A stretch of DNA of 64,000 nucleotides from Oreohelix idahoensis. Lineage: Eukaryota > Mollusca > Gastropoda > Stylommatophora > Oreohelicidae. The stretch is from contig JAMPIV010014840.1 of the NCBI GenBank assembly GCA_024509875.1, positions 248,001-312,000 of the forward strand. Reading direction: 5' to 3'. Positions 1 to 11,577 of this stretch are shown piece after piece. Under the pieces are notes generated by a model that was not told the DNA's origin, did not search any database, and worked only from the letters and a program-made list of their open reading frames with translations. Position numbers and translations under genes: made by a program. How positions within the stretch are numbered: the first letter of the stretch is position 1; the number at the start of each line of letters is the position of its first letter.

Positions 1-566
1 TGTAGGCGATGTTGTGTGATGCCATTCCATTGACTGCCTCTTGGATTCTGGTTCAAAAAATGAACCCAAGTCTCATCACCTGTCACAATATTCGATAAAA
101 ACTCTTCTCCTTCAGTTTCATAACAGTGCAGGAGGTTGATGGCTATGGTTTTCCTTGTTTCTTTATGTCTGTCTGTCAACATTCTGGGTAGCCACCGTGC
201 ACAAACATTTGAATAACCCAGGTCTTTAATGATGTTGTGGACACTGCCTTTACTAATGGACAATATGGAAGAAAGGTCATCCAGTGTTACCCGACGGTCA
301 CCACGAATGATGCTATCAACTCGATGAATGTTGTGTGGAGTCACTGCGGTAGACGGACGGTCAGTCCGCTTTGCGTCAGCCATTGAGGATTGACCTACTT
401 CAGCTTCGTCACAACGATGTACCTAACGTCGGACAGTGCTAACATCCACTGTTGAATCTCCATAAACATTCTTCAAACGTTCGTGGATGCGAATTGGGGT
501 CTCGCCTTCTGCATTGAGGAATTCTATGACATAACGTTTTTTTAACCGAACGTCTTTGGCAGCCAT
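1..566 (-). pseudogene. mariner-type transposase, broken and cut by the window edge
   Basis: The reverse strand reads from an ATG at 566 as a mariner transposase: a helix-turn-helix N-terminus (start MAAKDVRLKKRYVIEF), a second DNA-binding helix region and the start of the catalytic domain with TGDETWVHF at about 65-85, whose Asp is the first catalytic acid of the family. Such enzymes cut and paste the element at TA sites in the nucleus. Two lesions are visible. A TAG at 423-425 stands where relatives have Trp (VRRWV), and a shift in the A run at 55-60 separates VHF from the continuation that reads EPESKRQSMEWHH. The rest of the catalytic domain lies outside the window. The copy is inactive as read. 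The family call is firm; the exact subfamily is not. Confidence 0.85.
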
Positions 567-695
567 TTTTAAACTGTTACAGTGATTCTACCTGTTGCTG
601 AAACAGGTTGGTAATGCTATACAGTGCAGAAGAGTGTTTGAGGAATCCTGCTAAGTTTACAAATTGCACACCGATGCAGTATTTACATACATAAA

Positions 696-730
696 AAATA
701 GGAGGCATTACTTTTTTACCTTTTCTCGTA
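696..730 (-). repeat. probable mariner 5' terminal inverted repeat
   Basis: Read on the minus strand this is AAAAAAGTAATGCCTCCTAT with flanks, a motif typical of the ends of mariners carrying this transposase type. It lies 130 bp upstream of the transposase start and abuts a TA-rich tract, as expected for TA-targeting insertion. The partner repeat is outside the window. Confidence 0.55.
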
Positions 731-740
731 TATATATATA

Positions 741-1225
741 GACACAGGGTATTTTGTATTTAATACACATATGCCTTAGTCCTCGAAATACTACACATGA
801 GAGAGAGAGAGGGGTGGAGTGGAACACATTCAAGTAATAACCAACGCTAGCAATGTTCCCAACTCTGTCTAATGTATTCACATAATTATCACCACAAAAT
901 TACAACAATATATGTATACAGTGAAGTGTAACACATTCATGAAAATCCCCGATAACCACATGCCTTATATTCGCACAACTAAATATTCTCTTGCATTCGA
1001 CAATTAGAGTCAGCCATCATCACCAAAACCCTCATCGCTCTCACTACTCTCTGTTCTTCACTGCCCAATCAGAACGCCCCTTGCGTTCACCCCTGACCTG
1101 CTGACCTCGCAGTTTCGTGTTGTTAAGTTAAGTGTATGAGAACATCTCTCACACCCGACTGGCATTATGTACCCGCTCCCAGCGGAGCACCGCCAGTCCA
1201 CAGCTGTGTTAATCACACTGTGACA
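741..1225 (-). repeat. 3' LTR of G1
   Basis: 485 bp, nearly identical to 8472-8954. On the coding strand it starts TGTCACAG and ends CTGTGTC, imperfect inverted termini. It differs from its partner by an extra GA in a (GA)n run and scattered substitutions, so the insertion is not brand new. Confidence 0.92.
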
Positions 1226-1245
1226 TCTACTCTCCCCCCCTCCCG
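1226..1245 (-). other. polypurine tract of G1
   Basis: On the minus strand a G-rich purine run (GGGAGGGGGGGAGAG) ends three bases before the TGTCA start of the 3' LTR, the expected position of the plus-strand primer. The stretch from here to the end of pol at 1422 is short 3' non-coding sequence with A/T and G homopolymers. Confidence 0.7.
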
Positions 1246-1421
1246 AAAAAAACCGAAGTTTTTTTTCTTTTGGAAGGAGGCTGGGTGCACTCCAAACACC
1301 CAACATCCGGCTTTTGAGCCAAGTATACATTCATATCCTTCTTGTCCTCGCATATCTTGCATACTCAATTAAACATCGTGTGGAGGGGGGGGGGGGGAAC
1401 CCAAGAAAAAAAACAATCATT

Positions 1422-4400
1422 CTACAAACGAGACAGAGTGTCAGCTACAACGTTGAGCTTACCCTCTAGGGGTAAAACAGTAAATTTGTACTGCTGCAGT
1501 AAGAGAGCCCAACGAGTTAATTTCGAGCTTGTCGATTTCGACGACTGTAAAAATGAGAGTGGTCGATGGTCTGTCTGTAATACAAAATGTGCACCTATCA
1601 AATATCGGGACAACTTTGAAACTGCCCACACAATTGCCAAGCACTCCCTTTCAATCGTGGAGTACCTAGTCTCAGCCGGCAACAGCTTCCGACTCACATA
1701 CATCACTTGATGTAAGGTACTCTGGTGGTCTTGCATTAAACAAGCACCAATTCCTACAGAAGATGCGTCTGTTCGCAAAAGATATGGTTTGCGTAAATCT
1801 GGCATCAGTAAGATGGGTTTCCTAGAGAACACCCTCTTGATTCTGGATAAGGCTATCTCGCAATCTTGTGTCCACACGACCCTATTTGGCATCCCCTTAC
1901 TCGTTAGCGAGGTAAGTGTAGCTGCAATGGAAGAGAACTGAGGGATGAACTTGTGATACAAATTCACAAGTCCAATTAGACTTTTCACTTGCTTTTTTGT
2001 TTCAGGTGTCTGCAACTGTAAAATCTTTGTAACTGTCACATCTTCCGGTTTCAGGTGATTATGACCTACAGTATGTCCTAAGAAATTTAACTCTTTAAAA
2101 CCTATGCAAACTTTACTCGGCCGTGCCGTTAAATTATGCTGCCTTAGACACCGCAATAGGGAAGACAACCCCATCATGTGATCCTCCCATGACTCATGAA
2201 ACAAACATATATCGTCGATATATGTAATAATATCCGATCGATGTCCTAACAATCTTCTCATCATCCTCACAAATGTGGCGGGCGCGTTCACTAAGCCAAA
2301 GCACATGACATTGAACTGAAACAATCCTTCGGGGGTGCTAAATGCCGTTAGAGGTTTTGCAGCCTCCGGGAGGGGTACCTGCCAATAGCCTCTAGACAGA
2401 TCTAGTTTGCTGAAATATGTAGCGTGGGTGAGTTGTGTTAACAGATCTTCCTGATTAGGTATTCGTTCAGCGTCAACGACGGTGATGCTGTTCAATCTCC
2501 GAAATATACGAAGAGATCCGTTCTTCTTGCGAACCACAACCATTGGAAAAGAATATGGTGAATCAGACAAAGAAATGATCCCCAGTCGTTGCATGTCACC
2601 AATTTCTCTCTCGACAGCCGATTTGAAATGCATGGGCAATGGATACGGTTTTAACCTAATAGGCTGATCGCATGTCAGAGTGATATCATGACAAATCAGG
2701 TCTGTCCGTCCTGGCAGATATGTGAGGACATCCTTAAACTCCGCTAATATAATCTGTACTTCTGACTTTTGTTCTACTGTTAGGGCATCCCCGATTCGCA
2801 CCATATTCCATGACTCTAAAGGAACCAGGGGTACGAGGGATAACTGAATATTCCCTTCACCTTTTTCATCTCCCATGTCATCAATGACTGCCGTACATGC
2901 CACTGTTGCTTCATTCTGTGTTGCCCTTGTGACTGCTTTCAATGACTCAGGTCGTTCTACATGTGGCCTTAGCATATTCACATGAAATACCTTCTTATTT
3001 TGGACCGAAATTAGGTAATCGACATCTGTCATTTTTTTAACCACCTTGAATGTTCCTTGCCACGTAATGCTCAAGCGATCCTCTTTAGCTGGTAAAAGTA
3101 GCCAAACTTCCTCACCTGGAACCAGGGATATTAGTTTGGAGTTCCGATTTGCGTACTTCCGATACCGTGCTAACGACCCCGCCAAACAATCACGTGCCAC
3201 CAAACAAGATTTTACAATACGTTCTCTGAGGCTCACTACATATTCATAACTCGTAACTGAGGTGCTATTTGCACATTTTCCAGTTAATAAATCCTTCAAT
3301 ATGGGTATCGGCCCCTTGGGTTTGCCTCATACAGTAATTCGAAAGGGGAAAATCCTGTACTCTCTTGGGGAGCCTCCCTATAGGCAAAAAGGACCGCTGG
3401 GAGTAACCTATCCCATTCCTGCGGAGATTCTGCGGTCCCTTTTGCCAGCATGTGTTTTAATGCACCGTTAACGCTCGCAAACTCCGTTTGACTAAGGGTG
3501 ATATGGACTAGTGAATGTTTGGGCATACCCAACAGCCCAGTGATTTCTGACATCTCCTTCGAAATGAACTGACGGCCCCTATCCGATAATATCTCTTCCG
3601 GAAAACCAAACCTGCAAAACAGCATCTGCAAAGCCTCTGCGACTGCTTGTGAAGTAATATTCTTTATCGGCACCACCTCCGGCCACCTGGTGCACAAATC
3701 TACCATCGTTAAAATGAAACGATATCCCCTGTCTGAAGTGACCGAGAGGGGGCCTATAATATCAATCGCTACTTTCTGGAAAGGTCGTACTGACAAGTCC
3801 GTAACCTGCACTGGAGCTTTGGGAGTTCTGCCTTTATGCCTCATCTGTTAACATATCTTACAGGATCTACAATATAGTTTAATGTCCTTGCAAAACAATG
3901 GCCAATAGAATTGTGAAAGCACCCTCTGGCGCGTTCGAGCCACACCCAAATGTCCCGCGAAATGGGAGTCATGTGCAACCTCTAACACTTTTGCTCTAAA
4001 ACTACACGGTACCACCACTTGGCGCTGAGTTTGTACTCCCTTAGCGAAACACCTAGTAAGAACATTATTCTTGAGCTCGAACCAATGTCTGGCCAACTTC
4101 GTGCACTTTACATCACCTCTCTCGGCAAAGTTGTAAAACTTACGCAATGATCCGTCTGACCGTTGGTGCTGGATAAAGTCCGACACCTGTGTATCCTGAC
4201 TCCCTTTGAACAATTCCGATGTCTTAGCTTCAGGATGCGTCGCTTCTAATGCGTCATCTGCCTTTGACTGCGCCCTCGTAATCACTGCATTGGCCTTAAG
4301 CACACGATTGTCCCTCCATTTCCTGATGTCAATCTGAGTACATTCCTGCACACCTTGCACATTACCCACAATCAAATCCGCTATCGATGCTTCGAGTACA

Positions 4401-4780
4401 CAGGCCAGATATGAAGGGTGTGTCCACCTCAATAATGGCAAGAGGGTAATACTCAATGTTACCTCGGAAAGTGACGCATCTTGCTGTCTTACCTATCAAG
4501 CATGAGTCGTCAATGCAGGATCTACGCACTCCTATAGTTGTGCAGCCCGTGTCTCTCAACACAGACACTTCCTGCTTTTGCACAAATCCTGGATGCAATT
4601 CCAAATGACCATTTTCTTCAAGAGAAGAGAGACAATGCAGAGTGTGACCACAGATAAGCATAGTCTTACCGTCTGGTTCAAATAATGGTCTACACTCTTC
4701 GCAATTCTCATTGTTAAAGGTTTCTAAAATGCAAGCCGAATTCGCTCGTTCTGAATTATTAGCAGAGACCTTTGCCAAAT
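1422..4780 (-). pseudogene. pol: G1 pol: protease, integrase, reverse transcriptase, RNase H
   Basis: Domains in coding order: a Cys/His motif (CEEC, then CGH 16 residues on) at about 4700; protease with DTGCTTIGVR where other copies have DSG; integrase zinc domain ending CRSCKIC; integrase core with AIDIIGP and LSDRGRQF; a GPY/F-type C-terminus (WQGTF, FHVNML); RT with LDLSRGYWQVP and YIDD; and RNase H with TDAS, ERECLA and TDH, ending ADTLSRL. The last open stretch, 3299-1422 (625 aa), holds the integrase tail, RT and RNase H. Lesions: frameshifts near 4410 and 3300, and an in-frame stop just after the zinc domain at 3848. In RT, one conserved block reads RIFRRLN where A and B have CVDY-KLN, and the integrase Glu region reads FASVNGALK, so the Glu appears lost. 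Confidence 0.92.
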
Positions 4781-6072
4781 GTCCTATTCCCTTACAAAGA
4801 CTACAGTGTAGATGAGTATTGCTATCCTTTTTCGGACTATTGTTTGGAGAGTGTCTGACTACTCGGTCTGACTCCTTTTTCTCAAAGTATTTGTTTCTTT
4901 GGTAAGGTAAGCTTTTGCGAAATCGTCTTTGTTCCTGCTCGTTTGGCGCATCTATCTGGATCTGATTCCGCGGGTACCTATCATGTCTGTCTCCAGTATA
5001 TCTGTATTGATTTCTATCAGATTGATAGTTAAATTTCTTCCTCGGTGATCTATGGTCCCGATAATTGTCATACCGTGCAGGAGATCTGTCTCCCCGAAAG
5101 TAGGGTCTATCATAAATAAATCATCTGGGGCCAAATCTATCGGCACTCTTCGATCTATGTTGATTGTAAGGTTTTCTAGTAATCTTTCCTATACTCGCTG
5201 AGAAAGTCTCAGAGATACTCTCCCTGTGTATGACCTTTCCTGGATGTGCGGTCCCATACTGGTGTCCTAATTCTGAAATCATACCGATGTTTTTGGGCTT
5301 GCGTTCCTGGAAAAACGCAATAAGCTCAGATGAACATGATGACAATACTTTGTCCCGTATCATAAGGTCGAAAAGCCCATCAAAGTCTCTAGTAACACCT
5401 TCCATCTCGATCCATCGATTTAATAGCTGAGTAATTTTCGCAATAAAATCCTCAAAATCCTGATTGACGCTTGGTCTCACGTCTCGGAAACGAGCCCGAT
5501 ACCCTTCCGCCGTTAGACGAAATTTCCTTAACAACCTCTCCTTAACTATGTCATAATTTTCTCTGTCGGCTAAAGGGATACTATACACAGTTTCTAACGC
5601 AGATCCTGAAAGCAAGTTTCCCAGCAGAACAGGCCACTCCTTTCTTTATCTTTCAAGCCAAAACTCCAGCTTCAAAACGTTCCAAATACACGTCCATGCT
5701 GTCCAAATCTTGATTAAAATTGGGTAACCGTAGTCTATAGGGACGTGAGAATTCTTTCCCACCTGAATCCTGCTTCCTGGACTCATTATCTAGCTTCTTC
5801 AGATTTATTTCTTTGTCAGCTTCAATTTTCTTTATCTCTTTCTCTGCTTCTATCTTGAATTTGTCAGCTTCTATCTTCTTCATCTCTTTCTCTGCTTCTA
5901 TCTTCAATTTGTCAGCTTCAATATTCAATTTCTGGAATTCTCTCTCCTCACACCGTTCCATTCTATCATTTTCCTGTTTTTCTTTCCAATTTTTTTCTGC
6001 CCATTCCTGTAGAGCAGGGCCTGTTAATGCTAGCTCTTTACCAACATCAACAAATTCTAAGAGGCTAGCCAT
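4781..6072 (-). pseudogene. gag: G1 gag with zinc knuckle
   Basis: The N-terminus (MASLLEFVDVGKELALTG) is followed by a charged coiled coil of repeated KIEAEKE/KKIEADK units (about residues 35-105), then a capsid-like region (5615-5121), an Arg/Tyr/Asp-rich basic segment, and a knuckle CSLCKGIGHLAK near 4780-4830 whose fourth zinc ligand is missing. Gag forms the particle that packages the RNA. Lesions: a frameshift between 5653 and 5615 and an in-frame TGA near 5121; otherwise the frame runs on into protease. The ATG at 6072 is chosen because A and B start with the same kind of short N-terminal peptide. The coiled coil at the N-terminus is shared by all four LTR elements here. Confidence 0.85.
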
Positions 6073-8471
6073 CGTAATGTAATGTAATTAAATTAAAATT
6101 TCTTAAAGCAGTACTCAGTGTACAAAAAAATGCCTTCAGTATTCCCCACTGGAAAATTATTAGATATTGTGCTAAAAAAAGAATCAAAATTATATGTAAT
6201 GCCTAGTCAGAAATACTGACTGTGCCAATCAAATAGGTGTATTAAGTATTATTGTGTAAAGTTATTCAACAGCATAATTTGCTGTACCCATGACACCCAT
6301 AATATTTAAGCAGTGAAACTAAACCCCACTGCAATATAATTAATGGCATAAACATACATGTGATTCTCAACCAAACCAGAATACTACGTCTACACAAGCA
6401 AAAATACACAACCTACTCTTATGCCATCGGTACAGGAATTGAAATTGAGATACACTTCACTAAAACAAAACAAACATAAATACAACCAATGATGACAATC
6501 AAGATGATCAAGACGACCTTACTACACGAACGAACACAACAGTACGGTGGAATAAAAAAAAGATACCCTCAGACAGCAGCAGATGTCTATTACCAACCGT
6601 AGCTGTTAACAAATGAAAACAAGAGTTTGGGAAATTAACGTATGTACATGATAGTAAGAAGAATACAAGAGAATACTCGAATTAAACATGACAAAGAGAC
6701 ACTATTACAAATATGACACCGTGCAAACAAACCAGACCTGCACCACTAATACATTGAAATGTGCAACGTGAATTATGCAGGGCAGCCAATAGGGTCAGCT
6801 CTATGTGCCCGTGCTCCACAATTCACCCAGCAACCGTCCTAAAGAACAGTTTAGCATAATCTCTTTCCGCAATGCAAAAGAGAAAATCTTAAACCCACAC
6901 AACAATCAAGTGACACCAAAATTATACTTCTACGAAGACACAACAAAAACCTACAATAGACAATGAAGTGACCACAGGTAGTATGTTGCAACACTACACC
7001 AGTTGGATGACGTACTCACCAACCAAATGGAAAAGAGGTCACAGGAGAATGATTACTAATTATATAATATTATAAAGTAGAAAGGTACTAAAAGAAAAAT
7101 AAGTGTCCAATAATATATAATAATAATAATACTACATTAAAAAATTAACTATAAATCAATTAAATTGATGATCTCCGATGGTCTGGGTTCCTGATGATGA
7201 CGTTGATATCCACAGCACCTTAGTCACTAATGATTCAATGATCCACACAACGAACGACACGTTACAAAGTTACGTAAAGTTACAAATATTGTCCATTAGG
7301 ATGACCCCTGAGTGGTCCCAGCACTATCATGTAAGGCACAAAGTCCACGCTTGTCACCAGATAGTGCCTTGTCTTCACTAAATATCACAGGGATGGCAAG
7401 CAAAAATTCAGACCACACGCATCAAAGTTATACAACTGTATACTAGCTCGTCGTCAGCACAAGGCGAGGATTTGACAGCTCCACTCCAATAACATCTCAC
7501 GAGTTCATGAAAGTTACCACCGTTTGCAAAGGTGTAATGCAGCCTTCTACGTGAGAAAAAGTTCTTTACAGTTTATGATGATGGACTGCAGTGTTTTGTA
7601 TAAGACAAAGATCGTAACGTAAATCTTATACTGTTCAGCTTCTGGCAACCTCCGTAACGACCGTGTGTAAAATGTTGATACTGTAATGCACCAGTTCCCG
7701 TGTTCGGCATGCACCCAGTTCCACAAGAAGACTCAACCACTTGATTTCCACAGGTATGTCGTCTCCTGAGCCAGTAAACACTGTGTAGTGGCAACACTGT
7801 TCCACTGTTGGCTTTCAAACGGCGCTGCAGCGGCCTCTAGTCTTGACCAGTCAGACGCTGAAATGAATGCTACCAAGGCTGTCATCCACTTGTTCGCCCA
7901 ACATGTATTAGCAGCAACATCTTCGTCCTCTCAGCTTTGCCGACAACAAAATGAATGACAACGAGCCTGCCACAATTTGGTTCACACTGCAGACGTTGGC
8001 CGACAACGGCGTCGTTTTCTTAACCAGAGGAGTGCTCAGTGTCGCCCTGACATTTTGTTAGATCTTGCACTCTCATACAACTAGGACCTATAAGTAGCTC
8101 TAGGTACCTACCAACTGTTCATACCAGGCCAACTATCTTCATCGTCAACAGGAAATTACCACCTAAATCCCTATAACTGACAACTTTTGCCAATCCACTG
8201 AAGCTACCTTCAACTTGCGAAGAGCCAGAAATGTCCTTATACGCTATTGCACATGTAACGTGACAGCTTACTGTTCATAATAAATACCCCACTTCACTGT
8301 GTATCGCTAATCCGTGACCCATGACTCACTATTCAAAAAAAGTACCTGACAACTACGTGAATGACAAACAGGCCTACAGTGTACGTGACCTAAAATCGAT
8401 TTCTGACCTGGCGCTGCATTGAACGTGAAAAGATAATCACAAATGAGGACCCAAATACGAGCTCCCCACCT
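6073..8471 (-). other. long untranslated leader of G1
   Basis: About 2.4 kb between the 5' LTR and the gag ATG. No long ORF, no RNA gene and no recognisable domain is visible; the small ORFs look like chance. On the coding strand the first bases after the LTR read GGTGGGGAGCTCG, in the position of a primer binding site (A and B have TGGTGG there), though the tRNA cannot be named. Confidence 0.6.
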
Positions 8472-8950
8472 GACACAGGGTATTTTGTATTAAATATACA
8501 TATGCCTTAGTCCTCGAAATACTACACATGAGAGAGAGAGGGGTGAAGTGGAACACATTCAAGTAATAACAAACGCTAGCAATGTTCCCAACTCTGTCTA
8601 ATGTATTCACATAATTATCACCACAAAATTACAACAATATATGTATACAGTGAAGTGTAACACATTCATGAAAATCCCCGATAACCACATGCCTTATATT
8701 CGCACAACTAAATATCCTCTTGCATTCGACAATTAGAGTCAGCCATCATCACCAAAACCCTCATCGCTCTTACTACTCTCTCTTCTTCACTGCCCAATCA
8801 GAACGCCACTTGCGTTCACCCCTGACCTGCTGACCTCGCAGTTTCGTGTTGTTAAGTTAAGTGTATGAGAACATCTCTCACACCCGACTGGCATTATGTA
8901 CCCGCCCCCAGCGGAGCACCGCCAGTCCACAGCTGTGTTAATCACACTGT

Positions 8951-8954
<4 letters not shown>
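8472..8954 (-). repeat. 5' LTR of G1
   Basis: 483-bp partner of 741-1225. It directly abuts the (TA)n tract on its outer side. Confidence 0.92.
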
Positions 8955-9015
<61 letters not shown>

Positions 9016-9016
9016 A
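8955..9016. repeat. (TA)n microsatellite
   Basis: About 30 TA units directly against the outer end of the G1 5' LTR. A shorter TA tract (729-740) lies at the other end of G1, so the two are halves of one split target. Confidence 0.95.
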
Positions 9017-9052
9017 AGGCTAAGAGCATGGTGAGACACTGAAGAAGCCTTG

Positions 9053-9058
9053 GTCATC
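9053..9058. repeat. target site duplication GTCATC, left
   Basis: GTCATC directly precedes the AGTAGTAGG terminus and recurs at 44779-44784 directly after the CCTACTACT terminus. Six-bp duplications are characteristic of Polinton/Maverick integration. Confidence 0.85.
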
Positions 9059-9115
9059 AGTAGTAGGTTAAGCGCAAAACGAGGCATATTGTGGCGGCGC
9101 GGTGTTGCCGCGACA

Positions 9116-10901
9116 TGACTTTTATATAGCAAAATACTCCGATCGATTTCAAGCGGCACGCGCACCAGGCGGCGGCGCGTGACTTTTATATAGCGATATA
9201 TTTTAGCCGGAGTGACTTCCTCTGACGAGCAGCTTGCGTCCTGGTAGGTTGTGTGTAGTTTATTTATGTGTTACAGCATGTGTTGTGTGTTTTTACAGAT
9301 AATATTTAGACAACAGTTATACGATATATATATTTACAACATTTAGACGATATTTAGTTATACATATATTTAGACATATATTTACAACAGTTATATAGAC
9401 ATAGGTAACAATAGATTTTAGTTAATATATATTTATTTTTCAAATATCACAGATTGGCATTGTATAATATTGGCAAATAACACATAGGAGCACATAGAGA
9501 CATGTACAGTATTTTTATTTTTATTTAATTTTTTATTTATTTATTTTTTTATTAATTTAAAAAAAAATATTTATATGATAACACATATGATCACAGATTG
9601 TCATTGTACAGGTATTGGAAGACATAAAGGGTAATATCACAATACCAAATGATCTTTAATAAATTTATCACAGTTATGTTTTAGGCTGCAGACCAGAACT
9701 TGAGGGAGGGGTGTCGTCAGGTATAATTCAGGTGAAGCGCAGGTGGAGCAGCAGGTGGAGCATGACTTTTTATATAAGGAAATACGGTTAGTATTCAGGT
9801 GGAGCGCAGGTGGAGCGCAGGAGGCGCGTGACTGTAATATATTTTAGCCGGGGTGACTTCCTCTGACAAGCAGCTGACGTCCTGGTAGGTTATGTGTGGT
9901 TTATTTATGTGTTACAGCATGTGTTGTTATGTTGCTGTTTATACAAACAGTTATACGTATATTTACAGATAGGTAGACGATATTTATATTACAATATATT
10001 AGTTCAAGTATGGTGGGCGTGTTGGTGTGTGCCGGTAGTGTGTTGGTGTGTTTGGTTGTAGGTATCTTAATTGTGTGTTGTAGTTGGCGGAGCTATCGGC
10101 TCGTGGGGTGTGTTGGGGTGTGGATTTTTGTGTGCTTGTATTTTAATTGTTGTGTGGTGTGGTGTAGGTGGTCTTGTGTGCCGGTATTTTAATTGTTGTT
10201 TATACAATATTTATATATGGGAGTGAAGTGTTAGTGGCCTGACTTTACTGGGACCAGCATCGAGAGGTGGGAGTGAAGTGTCGATCGCGCAGGAGGCGCG
10301 TCAGGAGGTGGCACATGACTTTTTATATAGTAATAAATATTAGCCGGGGTGACTTCCTCTGACGATCAGACGCATGACTTGTTATATAGCAATAAATTTG
10401 TTTGATAATGGCGGGTGTGTTGTTTATACAAAATACTTAGACAATATATATAAAAAGTATAAAAAATCGATAATGACGGAAAATATAAAAAAATCGATAA
10501 TGTTGGATTAGGTTACTAAGGGGGGTTTTTGAAGCGAGTGGAGGTTTTTTGTGCTTTCGTGGGTGACGATGCATGGGTGTAATGTAGCGGGAGGGGTTAG
10601 GTTAGGGGGATTTTTGTGTGATGTTGGGTCTGTTAATTAGACATATATACATACATATATATATATTAAAATCGAAAATGACGGAAAATTTAAAAAATCA
10701 ATAATGTCGGGTTAGTAGGTTACTAAGAGGGTTGTTGAAGCGAGTGGGGATTATTTTGTGCTGGCGTGGGTGACGAAGCATGTTGCAGTGTAGCTGGCGG
10801 GTGTAGGTTAGGGGGGATTTTTGTGTGTTGTGGTATTGTTTTGTTATGTGTGCTGGTGTGTTTGTTTATACAGTCTGCAGGCGCGTGACTTTTATATAAG
10901 G
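9116..10901 (+). promoter_or_regulatory. series of TATA-like motifs in the Polinton arm
   Basis: The word TGACTTTTATATAG or a close variant recurs at 9116, 9180, 9763, 10316, 10375 and 10887, often preceded by GCGCG or GCAC and followed by AATA and an AGCCGG-GTGACTTCCTCTGA block. The right arm carries matching copies in inverted orientation. The spacing and TATA core suggest repeated core-promoter modules, or simply a degenerate subterminal repeat. Promoter function is inference. Confidence 0.4.
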
Positions 10902-11304
10902 AAAATGTGGTGGAGGTGCGTGGAGGAGGAGAGGTCTTGTTATATAGTAATATATAAGTTCAATAATGGCAGGCGTGTTGTTGTTGTGTTATGTGTTGTG
11001 TGTTGATTATTTTACAAACAGTTATACGTACATATTACAGACAGGTAGACAATATTTATATTTACAATATGTAGACGATATTTAGTTATACATATATTTA
11101 GACAATATTACAACAGTTAGACGATATATATAAAAGAAAACACTAGATACATTATATATATATATATATATTTATTGACAAAGTTAGTTGGTCTATGGGT
11201 GACGTCTAACCCCACTTCACTTTCGTGTACTCCTAGGAGCTCTCAGAGCACAGTCGGTTTGGATTACTTGGCGAGTCTGTCACTTCTTTTTCGTGTAATC
11301 ATCT

Positions 11305-11576
11305 TCAACAAGGTGAGTGTCTGTCGTTATCACGCCATCGTTTATGAAGGAAAAACAGTCTTGTGGCATGCTAGCCAGGGTCTGACTAGTCGAAAAACTA
11401 ATCGATCGTTGGCGTGTTGTCTAGCGTCCCATAGTACCACCGCGAGCCTTGACCAAAATGAAATAAATGGCGTAGAGACCACAAACGTTGGTAACTAGAT
11501 CTTGTAAATGTCTAGCGTTGTAGTTAAAAGGTCGGTTAGAGTTATTTAATTCTTTTAAAATAAGATGAAATGTCAA
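11305..11576 (-). pseudogene. adenain-like protease C-terminal fragment, left arm
   Basis: Equivalent of 42256-42546 in the other arm. It keeps the LQD and NVCGLYAIYF block with the presumed catalytic Cys and oxyanion Gln, but a deletion of about 20 bp after the ARGGT segment destroys the frame. It lies directly downstream of the 143-aa ORF on the same strand. The N-terminal half with the catalytic His is not present. Confidence 0.6.
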
Positions 11577-11577
11577 G

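Larger units (their letters stand above)
741..8954 (-). mobile_element. Gypsy LTR retrotransposon G1 (Gmr1-like domain order), degenerate
   Basis: Two direct repeats (741-1225 and 8472-8954) enclose gag and pol reading on the minus strand. Domain order is gag, zinc knuckle, protease, integrase, reverse transcriptase, RNase H. Placing integrase before RT is the reverse of ordinary Ty3/Gypsy and matches Gmr1-type Gypsy elements. Both flanks are TA dinucleotide repeats, so the element entered a (TA)n microsatellite; a TATAT-like 5-bp duplication is likely but cannot be delimited. At least four frameshifts or stops disable it. The total is 8.2 kb, with an unusually long leader of about 2.4 kb between the 5' LTR and gag. 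Confidence 0.93.

Noticed and set aside
10010..10192. 60-aa hydrophobic Val/Cys-rich ORF, mirrored at 43686-43868
   Set aside because: Comes from a T/G-rich low-complexity stretch of the Polinton arm; repetition is due to the inverted repeat.
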